A DNA stretch of 64,000 nt, taken from contig BTPG01000004.1 in the NCBI GenBank assembly GCA_036245525.1, positions 210,218,912 through 210,282,911 of the forward strand. Reading direction: 5' to 3'. Source of the stretch: Semisulcospira habei. Its lineage: Eukaryota > Mollusca > Gastropoda > Semisulcospiridae. The notes under the pieces were generated by a model. It saw nothing but the letters and a program-made list of their open reading frames with translations. It was not told the DNA's origin and did not search any database. A program made the translations under genes and the position numbers. Below, one piece after another: positions 11,401 to 24,653 of the stretch (position 1 is its first letter; each line of letters begins with the position of its first letter).

Positions 11401-14400
11401 AGATTTTTTTTTCTCAAATACTATTCACAACTTTAAACCCAAACTTGCTACAGAGATACCTGATGGGAAGACCTTTTTATGCACACTAATTTGGTTGATC
11501 CCTCGGAAAGGTCAAGGGTCAAGAGAGCTCAGGAAATAGGTCTAAACTAGCCATATTTTGACAACAGATGTTTTTTTTCTCAAATACTATTCACAACTTA
11601 AAACCCAAATTTGGTACAGAGATACCTGATGGTAAGACCTATCTATGCATACTAATTTGGATGACCCTTTGAAGAGGTCAAGGGTCACAAGAGGCTGGCA
11701 AATGTGTGTAAAAGCCTGATTTTTGATAAAATTGTAGGTATTCCCAAAATTTTCAACCAATTAATTTGGTACAAAGATAATTGATGATAAGACCTTCCTA
11801 TGCATACTAATTTAGTCAACTCATCACAAAGGTTAAGGTCACGGGGGGTTGACAGATGCGTGAAAAATGCTTACATTTTCAGAAAACCTGGAATTTGCGG
11901 CTGCAGAAGCCAGCCTTTGTCACAAAGGTCACACATTGTGGATATCAGTCATACACGTGAGCCATAATGGCTTTGCCTTCTTGTTCTAGATTAGCTTGTA
12001 GTTCTGGGTGCATACACGTGCGTGTGTTTGTGTGTGGATCTTTGTGTGTATGAATGTGCTTGCATGTTTGTTACTTTGTCCACATTGTGTTCAAACTGTT
12101 TTGTTCTTCCAGTCAAGAGAGAGACCGCTTCGTCATCGCCACCAAAGTCAGATTTCAAATGGACATGACAAACCCTAACGCGGTTGGTCTCAGTCGACGT
12201 CACATCACGAAAAGCATCGACGACAGTTTGAAACGGCTGCAGACAGACTACGTTGACCTATATCAGGTACCCCTTTATCTCTTGACCAATTCAGTTCTGA
12301 CAAGCTACGACAGGATCTCGATTGACCACGTCGGCAGTTCAAGGGTGGTGCCAGAATAGATTTGCACCTGTAGTCCACAATCTCTTAACCCATTTGGCTC
12401 TGTCACACTACAGCAGGGTGTGAAACAACGATATACTTCAAGGATGGTGACCGATTAGCTTGGTGCCTGTGGGTGTAAAGCTATTCAGGCACCACCCTTG
12501 AACTAGCTATCATGGTTGATCCATATCTTGCTGTGGCATTTTGGGGCTGAATGGAATGAGTGTGGACGCTCATTTACAACCTTGTTATCGCGCTGACTCA
12601 GACGTCTTGTCAGGGTAACCTATATCAGGCTGCTGCTCTGTGGTTTTGGAGTTTATGACTTGAGGGTTGTTTTCCAGTGTACAGACCAGCACACTTATGA
12701 ATAGGAAGACTAAAACGAAAAGAAAAACAAAAGATGTTAGTGGTATCTGTATACTTCATTTACCTTAAATAGGGCGGCTGGACATGACAAGTGCTGATCC
12801 TCAAGAACCCCAGCAGTCTTGGGTGGGGGCGGGGGGGGGGGGGGGCGGGGGGGGGGGGGGTTGGTGGGTTAATGACGATCTATGCCTACTACTAAAATTA
12901 TGCGCTAAACAACTGTACCGAATTCTTTGCTATATTTTTAACATGTCACTTACCCAGTGTGTCGTTCCCTGTTCATGGAAGACCTCTTGTATTGTCCCCG
13001 TGCCAAAAAAGCAAACTGTATCTGTGATGAATGATTTAAGACCAGTTGCTCTTACCTCGTGTGTCATGAAGGTTTTTGAGAAGGCTGTTCTTTCACATTT
13101 TAAAATACAGGTTGCAGATTTTATGGACCCCTTTCAGTTTGCTTACAGAAGGCAAAGAGGTGTTGATGATGCCATTTTGCATGTTGTAAACAACATCTAC
13201 TCTCATTTAGAGAACCCAGGAGCCTCCATTCGACTGATGTTCTATGATTTTTCGTCTGCTTTTAACACCATTCAGCCACACATACTCGCCTCCAAACTAG
13301 TCCACATGAACATAAATGCCTCTACCATTCTTTGGGTTTTGGACTATCTCACTAACCGGCCAGAGTACGTCAGAATTAGTTCGGATCTAATCTCAGATGT
13401 ACTTTTTATCAACACCGGTGCACCACAGGGGACTGTCCTGTCGCCTTTTTTGTTTTCTTTGTACACAGCAGACCGTAGAGCTACTCATGACGACTGTGTC
13501 ATGGACAAATACGCTGACGATACGGCACTGACAGGTCTGATTACAGATGAGGACGACAGACACTATCGACAAGAGATCGATGACTTTGTAGAGTGGTGCG
13601 ATAGAAACTACCTTGAATTACATGTTGGCAAAACAAAAGAGATGGTCATAGATTTCAGGAATAACAAACAGCATCCCGGTCCTGTTGTTATCAAGGGAAC
13701 AGAAGTTGAGCGTGTAGAGTCCTACAAGTATTTAGGTGTTCTTTTTGACAACGCGCTCAACTGGAAACAAAACACAGATGCTATTGTGACAAAAACGCAT
13801 ACCCGTCTTTACTGTTTGAGAAAGCTCAGATCATTTCATGTAAGCACTCAGCTTTTACAGATGTTTTACTGCTCCAGTATTGTTAGCATTTTAACTTTTG
13901 GACTGACGTGCTGGGGGAGAAATTTATGTAACAGAGACCAAGATCGTCTTAACAAAGTAATCCGGAAAGGGGGTGGGGTGATTGGTAGGGCACAGGATAA
14001 TTTGGACACACTGTACAACAGACGGATTACGAACAAATTGGCTGACATTCTTGATGACAAAACACATCCACTTAGATATGAATTTGACAGCAGACGTATC
14101 GAACGAAGTGGCAGACTCCAAGTACCCAAAAGTCGTACATCACGTTATGACAACTCTTTTGTCCCTCAGGCTGTTACCCTTTTCAACAGTAATATCAGTA
14201 GATAGTGTCGGTCAACATTCTTCCGTCCTTAGTACTAGCCCTCTCAGTATTATTACTATTATTATTATTATTGTTATTCAAAGGTAACAATATGTCTGTT
14301 ACAGTTCATTTCTTTAATTGAGTGTTTTGATGATGCCATGTGTTTTATGGGCAGACAGTGAATTTCCCCGTGAGGGATTAATAAAGTATTATTGTATTGT

Positions 14401-16944
14401 ATTGTATTGTATTGTATTGTATTGTATTGTACTATTAAAAATGTATGCATGCACCCGTTCAGGTTTTCACCTGTGCTGTCCAATCGTTGCTGTACCATCT
14501 GCCTTCTCACTCCTGAAACGAAAACCACCCAACTGCAAGAGGCATAGATCCTCATGAGCCCCCGCAACTGCGGGGGCTTGTGAGGATCTATGCCTCTTCC
14601 TGGGATAATCTACGCTCGTGATTTTCTCAAGCAAAGGGGATCCGTTAAGTTTTTCACCCAGAGGCATAGATCCTCCAAACCGCCTCAATCCGGCTGCAAC
14701 TGGGTCAAACCGGCTTTGCGCATAGGCACCTGTTGTTCGTGGCGGAAAAACAAACTGAAGTAACGAAATTTTTAACGAAAGAAATCGATAATCGTTAGTT
14801 TTATTTTTTAATTCGTTGAATTTTCTTTAACTTTTTAAAAACATTAACGCGTTAAATTTTCTTTAACCAAAAATTTAATTTGTTAAATCGTTAAATCGTT
14901 ATATCGTTAAATCTTCCAACCCTGACTTCTGATGAAAAAAAATATTGTTGTCATATCATCACAAGCGTCCCAGTAGCCCTCTTGTTGACAGAAATTTCTT
15001 AATAGGGACGGCACGCGCATCACAAGCGTCCCAGTAGCCCTCTTGTTGACACTAAATTTCTTAATAGGGACGGCACGCGCCGCCTCCCATCTGGTTTCAC
15101 TGAATGCCGGGCCGGAGAGGGGTGGCCCGGTTGGGGGTTGGTACGGGTCAACACTGACCTATACTGAAACACAACCAGAGCAGTGGCAAATGCACGGACC
15201 CAGATCTTTAGTTCACGGCTGCAAAGTCTGGTCACTACTGACTCTGAGACACTCCTCTCCAAAAATTCCAAACTCAGCCTTTCCACGTCGGTAATGGGGT
15301 TCCATTGCTAACGACGCAGTCGGACATCTTTGTTTTTAACTCACGTCAAATGCTCGTTTTCTTTTTATAACGTTTCTTGTGGGTTTTTTATCTATCGCCT
15401 ATTTCATTCAAAATGTGATTTTGCAAAATAAACAAAAAGTGATAAAATTTCATTTAAAAATGGACAGCAATTAATGAAATAGTTTTTGTTTTGAGTGTAT
15501 TTTGGGCTGATGCGGCTTAGTTTCCGAGGGCACTGACGTGGATAGCAAAGTCGTTTCTGGTACACTCTAACTAGGGCATATGGGCCCCAGTGTTTCGTGA
15601 AAACGCTTGAAACAGACCAGGCTACGTCAAGTGTCACACTAGAAAAACTTCCGATCGCGGCCTGGCCTGTACTTTCTTACTTTTTAGCCTTTTCAAGTCG
15701 GCAAAGCGATCGCTGTCGCCATTGCTAACGACGCTGTCCGACATTTTGTTTTTACTCTCCTCTCACGACTTTTTAAAAAATGTGATATTATGGCAATTGT
15801 TATTATACTGCAGTATTTTGTTTATGGTAAAATATTTTTAAAAAATGGTTCAATATAAACATTTTATTTAAAATGCTTAGAATGATCTACAGTTGATACA
15901 ATACTTTGGCTTTGAGTGTATATGTATTTTAGTGTTGTTTGGCTGCCTCACGTGGTGCATGTGTAAGATTCCAGACCAGAACTGAACTGTGCAACTTAAG
16001 TATGAATGTAAGGGCTCATACACTTTTCAAAGTAGCCAGTCAGTTACAACTTTCGGCTTACACATGTGAGCAATCGAAAACCGACCGACACATTCCACAC
16101 GGTTTCCTGAGCGGCTAGCTCGAACACTAACTAGCCAAACTCTTTCTGGTACTCTATGACTAGAAAACAGAGGTAAATGAAACTTGCAGGGAGATATTAA
16201 TCACTAAAGGTTTCGGAGCCTTTAAGAGACATGAAAGTATATGCCCCCGGCAACATAGACACTGCCGCCGGTTTCATTATGGCACTGAGGTGGAAAGCGC
16301 TCTCTGGTAAGCTACAAGGGAACAGAACTAAATAAAATGGGCAGGCAGAGTTAAATCACTGAAGATTTTGTACCTTACGAAGATACATTTAGGTATATGC
16401 CGCCGACATGTTCCCTGCAGCTCTGTACAGTTTTCCATCCTGTCCCGCTTTGCCCGAAAGGAATAGATTCACATTAGCCTCTGATGTCCAAGGGGCTCGT
16501 GAGATCCAGCTCTTTATGACAAACGCTCTTCTCAATGCACCAGTTGCAGGGAGGGCATGGGTGGCGGTTGTGAACAGACTCATATAACCCACCAACACAC
16601 ACGCTGCAGTTCTGTACAGTTTTTCATCCTGCCCACCCCCCACCCCCCTTTGCCTGAGAAGAAATAGATTCACATTAGCCCCTACCAGTCACAGGGGCTC
16701 GTGAGATCCTGTCCTGTATGCCAAACGTAATCCACCCCAGATGTTCCTATGAATGTGGACGCGGTCAGTGTCCAGTAGTGATAGCCACAGGGCCCCACAT
16801 GTGGCCCTCATTGCTGGAAACCGATCCGCATCGGATGTTTATACTAACAGAGTGAACTGAGGGACTAAAAGCCCTAAGCATGAAATAGAAGGATAGGTGA
16901 TTTTAATTGTGGCACAGTCTATCCCCTCTTTATTCTATTGGACT

Positions 16945-16991
<47 letters not shown>

Positions 16992-16996
16992 CGTGC

Positions 16997-17070
<74 letters not shown>

Positions 17071-17099
17071 CCAAGCCGTAATTTTCACACACGCATGCA

Positions 17100-17156
<57 letters not shown>

Positions 17157-20100
17157 TCAGTGCATTCTACATTTTTATGTTCAGCCCTTTTGGCCACGGA
17201 ATACAGTGCCGTTTCCGTACTGTCCAGTCTCTTAGCTATAGTCAATATTTCAAGGATCCCCTAAAAACACTACCGCCCATCAGCTGCACATTTGCCATGC
17301 ACAAAATAACAACAACAACGACAAAAACCAGCACATTGACAGTCTCATTTCTTGGTTATGAACCTGATTCCTTACCAACCCCACACCCAAGCACAGCTGA
17401 AATCAGCGTGCCCCACAAATCACTAAGTCAGCGGCAACTCAACATAGGCCCACTATTGTCCACTGGATAAGCTCAGGATGGTATGAATCAAAGCACCAAA
17501 CATGTCTCCTCTCAGCTAACCAGAAATTTCCAGCAAATTCCAACATTCAACCCTACTACAAATTTTTAAACAAGGCAAAAATTATTTTTAAAAACACAGG
17601 TCCTTGCACTGCCTCAACTGCCCAGATTTGAATATGTAATATGACCTGAAAGAGGAACTCTCCCACTTGAACACCATTCAATCTACCATCAGTGCAACCC
17701 TGCAAAGATAAGGAAGTCTTTCTTGCCACTTTCAGGCATAATGGTGCAGATAGATAAACCACAACTGAATCCCTCTTATAATTATGACTTGCAGAGGGAA
17801 ATGCATTTAAGTTGTACAGTTTCCATGCGATCTGGCTGTTGTCAATATCAGTTTAAGCAGCTGATGAAACTGCATCTGATGGACATACTTAAAACATTGT
17901 TAACCCTATATTTGATAGAAACCCTAAGGGTATAAGTGTCTATAGAAATATGACTGATATACCAAATGTCACTAAAAAAAATTAAAATAAAAAAACATAA
18001 TAAACTGGACTGACAGGGTTTGGCACTAGACGTGGAACTTTTTTCAAATAAAAACTGAGCAACACAACTTGCAGGGTCTTTCAAAGTACTTTATGAGCAT
18101 AGTGTCATAAATGTGTTCAGGGTTTGGGTGAAAACTGTGTGAGAAAAATACTGACGTAGATAGCTTTTAGAGTTGGTCTTGCTGATACTGACGCGGTAAA
18201 CTTGGTCATTAGGGTTTCTGTTAAATCTAGTGTTTACAATGTTTTATGTATGTTCATCGGATGCACTTGCATGACCGGAACGTTTTGATGCAAGCTAAGT
18301 CTAGGTGTTGTGAATGGGAGGAAAATTATTAAATTAAAAAGGTGATCTGAATTTTTTTTGGAAAAAAAAATATTAAAAAAAATATATAAAGTATTTACAC
18401 CTGCTTTTTAAAGATATCGATAAAAATAGTACAGCCGCAGTATGGGTATGAAAATGGGAGAGATTGAACATAAAATACGGACACCAGAGCCGATAATGTG
18501 CTTTTCCCGCGATTTTTTTCAAGGGCGATAACACATGTTTAAATTGGAATACAAAAGTTGTATTTGCATTGCTGGACTCAGTACCACATGGGCTATCAAA
18601 TGGCACCATAAAAAAAAAAATGACCAAAAATGTGCCTTACATACCACGTTAGGCTTATAGCTAGAATCTAACCCTAACCATAATGGTAACCCTAACCAAA
18701 CTTTGAACCTTAGGGTTTCTATCAAATATAGGGTTAAAAATGTTTTAAGTATGTCCATCGGATGCAGTTTCATCAGCTGCTTAAACTGATATTGACAACA
18801 GCCAGATCGCATGGAAACTGTACAAGTTAAATGCATTTCCCTCTGCAAGTCATAATATATAGTGAAAATTTTCATGCTATGAAGAAAATTTTTCAGTTTC
18901 AGCGTTTTCCGTCGATTTTCTTATTCAGATATATACGAAATCTCCTCACAAACCATGGTGTGAAACAAGCGCAAGTTTTAAACGGTTGGTTAATTTATTA
19001 TAATTTTTTTAGTGATTTTTGGAGTTTTTCAACTTTTGTACACTGAAATTTTTGTATTTTTCATGTGATGGACTTGAAAATTGGTGAGCATCTTTCACGT
19101 GACTGACTGACTTAAACGATCATCAAAACAGGAAAATCGGACAGAAACTGTAGAAGTAAGATGTGTTTTCATACCCAAGTCATAACATATAGTGTTGAAA
19201 TTTGTCCTAAGAAGGAAATTTTTTAGTTTCTGCGTTTTGAGTCGGTTTTCTTTATTAGAAATATACCGCAAGACCTCACAAACCATGTGGTCTAAATACC
19301 GCATCTTTTTTAAGATTAGTTTTTTTTATTTTAATTTTTTTAGTGACATTTGGTGTATGAGTCATATTTCTATATACACTTACACCCCTAGGGTTTCTAT
19401 CAAATATAGAGTTAACAATGTTTTAAGTATGTCCATCGGATGCAGTTTCATCAGCTGCTTAAACTGATATTGACAACAGCCAGATCGCATGGAAACTGTA
19501 CAAGTTAAATGCATTTCCCTCTGCAAGTCATAATATATAGTGAAAATTTTCATGCTATGAAGAAAATTTTTCAGTTTCAGCGTTTTCCGTCGATTTTCTT
19601 ATTCAGATATATACGAAATCTCCTCACAAACCATGGTGTGAAACAAGCGCAAGTTTTAAACGGTTGGTTAATTTATTATAATTTTTTTAGTGATTTTTGG
19701 AGTTTTTCAACTTTTGTACACTGAAATTTTTGTATTTTTCATGTGATGGACTTGAAAATTGGTGAGCATCTTTCACGTGACTGACTGACTTAAACGATCA
19801 TCAAAACAGGAAAATCGGACAGAAACTGTAGAAGTAAGATGTGTTTTCATACCCAAGTCATAACATATAGTGTTGAAATTTGTCCTAAGAAGGAAATTTT
19901 TTAGTTTCTGCGTTTTGAGTCGGTTTTCTTTATTAGAAATATACCGCAAGACCTCACAAACCATGTGGTCTAAATACCGCATCTTTTTTAAGATTAGTTT
20001 TTTTTATTTTAATTTTTTTAGTGACATTTGGTGCATGAGTCATATTTCTATATACACTTACACCCCTAGGGTTTCTATCAAATATAGAGTTAACAATGTT

Positions 20101-23100
20101 TTAAGTATGTCCATCGGATGCAGTTTCATCAGCTGCTTAAACTGATATTGACAACAGCCAGATCGCATGGAAACTGTACAAGTTAAATGCATTTCCCTCT
20201 GCAAGTCATAATATATAGTGAAAATTTTCATGCTATGAAGAAAATTTTTCAGTTTCAGCGTTTTCCATCGATTTTCTTATTCAGATATATACGAAATCTC
20301 CTCACAAACCATGGTGTGAAACAAGCGCAAGTTTTAAACGGTTGGTTAATTTATTATAATTTTTTTAGTGATTTTTGGAGTTTTTCAACTTTTGTACACT
20401 GAAATTTTTGTATTTTTCATGTGATGGACTTGAAAATTGGTGAGCATCTTTCACGTGACTGACTGACTTAAACGATCATCAAAACAGGAAAATCGGACAG
20501 AAACTGTAGAAGTAAGATGTGTTTTCATACCCAAGTCATAACATATAGTGTTGAAATTTGTCCTAAGAAGGAAATTTTTTAGTTTCTGCGTTTTGAGTCG
20601 GTTTTCTTTATTAGAAATATACCGCAAGACCTCACAAACCATGTGGTCTAAATACCGCATCTTTTTTAAGATTAGTTTTTTTTATTTTAATTTTTTTAGT
20701 GACATTTGGTGTATGAGTCATATTTCTATATACACTTACACCCCTAGGGTTTCTATCAAATATAGAGTTAACAATGTTTTAAGTATGTCCATCGGATGCA
20801 GTTTCATCAGCTGCTTAAACTGATATTGACAACAGCCAGATCGCGTTTTATCCCAATACAGGTAGCAGTATTAATATGGCTAACCTAGAAACGTGTACAA
20901 CACATATATTCATTCATTCATTCATCCATCCATCCATCCATCCATCCACTAATTCATTCATTCCGGCAGTCATTCATTCATTTATTCATCTATTCATTCA
21001 TCCATCCATTCATTTATTTATTCATATACACTAGGGTAACCCGCCCGTCAGGGCCGTCCATGATCACCTCAGTGCTGTACAAGGGCTGTACAACTAAGCC
21101 GGCAGTCGAAAACCATGCTTTCTTTGTTTTAGGTGGATGGTGTTTAGGGGCCCCATAAACCCCGGCAGTGCCACATGGCAAACTTAATCAGCCTGTTGAT
21201 CAAGCAGCATAGACCTAAATGATCTCTCCAACACTTTACTTTAAGATTCATCATCTTTAGTCTTGCCGGGCGGAGCTTATATCTCGTTACTCCCCACAAA
21301 CAGAATAAATTCAGTCTGACAAAGTCAAGTAGGCTGTGATTTGATACAGCCTCCTTTGTCAGTGCACAGATTTTCATCAGTCTCTGTAGTCAACACAACG
21401 TTTAGTGGTCCCCATCTCTGGTTATGTTATATTTAACTCTGTCGATGCCGAATGCCGGCACCACATTTCTTGCTCTCTCAGGTTTGCTACAGTGTCAGTT
21501 TCAGCCAGCGTGGCCGAAAGCCGGTGGTGGATTTTCGATTGCGCGTATCTGTCTAGTGGCATGGCAAAGTTTAAATTGTGTGTGGGCTTGCCCTATGCAT
21601 AAATTACTGTGAAACTATCAATCGGTCACAAGTGGCAACCATTGAGATATCAAGGACACCCAAAATACACTCACAACAAAACTATTTCATTAATTGATGT
21701 CCTTTCAAGAATATTTTAATCAAATTTTATCACTTTAGCATATTTTGCAAACTCACATTTTGAATGAAATGGCAATGGATTAAAAAGAAACTCACAAATA
21801 AACCATTACAAAAAGAAAAACATTTGACGAGAGTTAAAAACAAAGATGTCGGACTGCGTCGTTAGCAATGGAGCCAGTAGTCGGCAATACCGATGTGAAA
21901 CGGCGGCTAAATGTTGGATAGATAAAAAAAAAACACAAAAAACATTACAAGAAGACTAACATTTAAAAACAAAGATGTCAGACTGCGTCATTAGCAATAG
22001 AGCCAGTACTGAGTCGGCATTACCGACGTGGAAAGGCTGAAATTTTGGGAAACTGACAAAAGGTCTCGGAGTCAGTAGTTACCAGACTTTGCAGCCGTGA
22101 ACTAAAGATCTGGGCCACTGCTCTGGGTGTATCAATTTACAGGTCAGTGTTGGCCGGACAGGTCGTAAACCCACCCACCCCCACCGCCCCCCCCCCTCCC
22201 CTGCCCGGCATTTAGTCAACTGAAACCAGATGGGAGGCGGCGCGTGCCGTCCCTATTAAAAGGTTGTCTGTCAACAAAAGGGCTACTGGGACGCTATATA
22301 GGAGCTTGTGATGATATGTTTTGCAGACCCATATGTGGGATGACGCAGTTCCCATTGAGGAGACGTTGTTGACCTTGAATGACCTTGTGAGGTGCGGCAA
22401 GATCAGGTACATCGGAGCGAGCAATGTCGCGGGATGGCAGTTGCAGAACATCGTGGACCTCTCCAAAGAAATGGGACTTAACCAGTACATTTCTCTGCAG
22501 GTATGTACTACATTTCTTCTCTTGTGTGATCCATTCAGCCTGAGCTCGTGAGGCCCAGACATGTTGTGACAGGTTGTGGATCGACCATGATAGTTCAAGG
22601 GTGGTGGCAGAATAGCTTGGCGCCTTCAGGCACCAAGCTATTCATACACCACCCTTGACCTATATTGGTCGATCTGTCTCCAGGACGGTGACATAGACCT
22701 CCAAGGATATCTAACACACAATTTAATTACACTTAAGCTGAAGGGTTTATGGGTTTGTAAAGCCTGGTGGTCTGTTTTGATACCCATCTCTGGGCAATGG
22801 CGGTCTAGTTGGGATTTAAAGTCATTGGTGGACCGTGCAGACACCACATACGCCTCAGTGTTGCGTGCTGTCAAGAGAAGCTCCCAGCACATAGACTCAG
22901 AGTACTTCACTATTCTGTACAGGACGTGTGAGACCACACCTCAAGTACTGTGTGCAAGCCTGGTCACCATATTTGAAGAAGGATGTTTTGCACCAGGCAA
23001 AAGTTCAGAGACAAGCTATAAAGGTGGCGAGAGCTATAGGGCTTAGTAACAATCCAAATGAGGAGGAGCTCACTGCGCTAGGACCATACTCCCAGGAGCA

Positions 23101-24324
23101 AAGAAGAATGAGAGGTGACCTCATTGGGACATACAAGCTCTTTACAGAGAAGGAGAATGTTAATCCGAAACAGTTCTTTGTGTCAACCGGGAAGACATCT
23201 AAAAGAGGTCATCACATCACGCTGCAGACCGGAACTTCGCAAGCATTTCTTCAGCCAGTGTGTGGTGGAGTTAAAGCCTTTTCTGTGTTGTAGTAAATTT
23301 CGCAGATTTTACGTTAATGCTTCTCTGCTGTCGTGCAGTGTGTACTTGAGGTGGTCTCACACGTATTGTACAGTGCATTGGGGAAAAAGTCGGTATTCAT
23401 CGTGTCTTAGGTGACAGATGTCCATCTGCATGGGCTTCGCTCCTCTCGCTATACTACAGGCCGTAGGTGTATCGCCCCTACTCGGTTCTAGGTTAGATAG
23501 AAAACAATATAAACCAGACACGCTAAGTGCAGTAACCCACATTAACGTTACCTACTATGCGATATACCAGATGAAAACAAAAGCCAGTGAACAGACGACT
23601 TACGACTTACCAATGGCATGTAGAATGTCGTGAGGACCCAAGATAATGTGCATGGCCTGGGATCAATGAAAACACTGAGGATGCGGTGTTCAGTCACAAT
23701 TGTGACATCGCCACCATCCGGCTAGCAGCAGTGAGCCAAGTCGCTCATTGTGAGGATACATAGGGAGGCAATCTGTGCCTCATGTAGACAGTAAGTGCTA
23801 GCAAGAGCTCATCTGTTGTCAACGTACTTGAAATCTGTCACTTATGTTGATTGTGTTTACCTCTATTTCAGCAACAGTACAGTCTGGTTAACCGCGATTC
23901 CGAGCTAGAACCGTTCCAGGTGTGTAAACTGCGGGGAATCGGTGTCCTGGCTTGGAGTCCACTTAAGGGGTAAGTGTATGGGTGCATGTATCGTGGGCCG
24001 GTTTTCCTTGGGATGATGCCTGCTCGGCGTTAAACCCAAATAACTAACTCCTTGGGATAATGGGTTCTTCAAGGATGGTGCCAGAACAGCTTGGTGCCAA
24101 TAGGCACTACCCTTGAACTGGAGGTACAACGGATGCAGTTGCTTGAATGTATTTCAGAGATTTATTTGTTAGAGGGGTGTGGGTGCACATGGTGCGGATG
24201 TGTTTATGTTAATGAGTAGGTTTGGGTGTGCATTGTGGAGATTTGGATGTACGTAAATTGTTGAAGTAGGTGTGTGTCATGGAGTGTACTGGGTGGGTGT
24301 AAATTGTGGGTGTGTTTAGGGAAG

Positions 24325-24399
<75 letters not shown>

Positions 24400-24578
24400 G
24401 TGCACATATATACGTGTGTAATGTGGAGATCTGGATGAATGCGAATTGTGGGTGTGCCTTGGAAAGACAAGTGTAGTTGTGAAGTTGCATCTGCTGTCTG
24501 GGTGTGTGTTGTTTGGTTACAGTGATTTCTGGGAGATATTTGGACTATTTTGTGTCCGTATACAGTATACGAGTTGTT

Positions 24579-24653
<75 letters not shown>

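Larger units (their letters stand above)
14957..22313. mobile_element. 7.4-kb element with long terminal inverted repeats
   Basis: The ends are CATCACAAG (14957-14965) and CTTGTGATG (22305-22313), next to ATAT on both sides as a possible 4-bp target duplication. The inverted arms extend about 0.55 kb: 14957 to about 15510 against about 21655 to 22313. They share GGGACGGCACGCGC, CTTTAGTTCACGGCTGCAAAG and CGTTAGCAATGG-type blocks. The first 60 bp of the left arm are duplicated (14957-15016 and 15017-15078). No transposase frame is seen, so it is non-autonomous. Confidence 0.7.

Noticed and set aside
12784..12870. N-terminal part of the LINE frame
   Set aside because: Runs through a poly-G tract; not part of the reverse transcriptase.
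16907..17470. Long open frame through (GT)n/(CA)n
   Set aside because: Dinucleotide repeats are open in several frames; composition artefact. The same applies at 4101, 8273, 24204, 24504, 27732, 27938, 45266, 45348, 53000 and 61580-62014.
18831..20823. Repeated 71-, 69- and 91-codon frames
   Set aside because: They recur with the 678-bp satellite period, on both strands, without domains.
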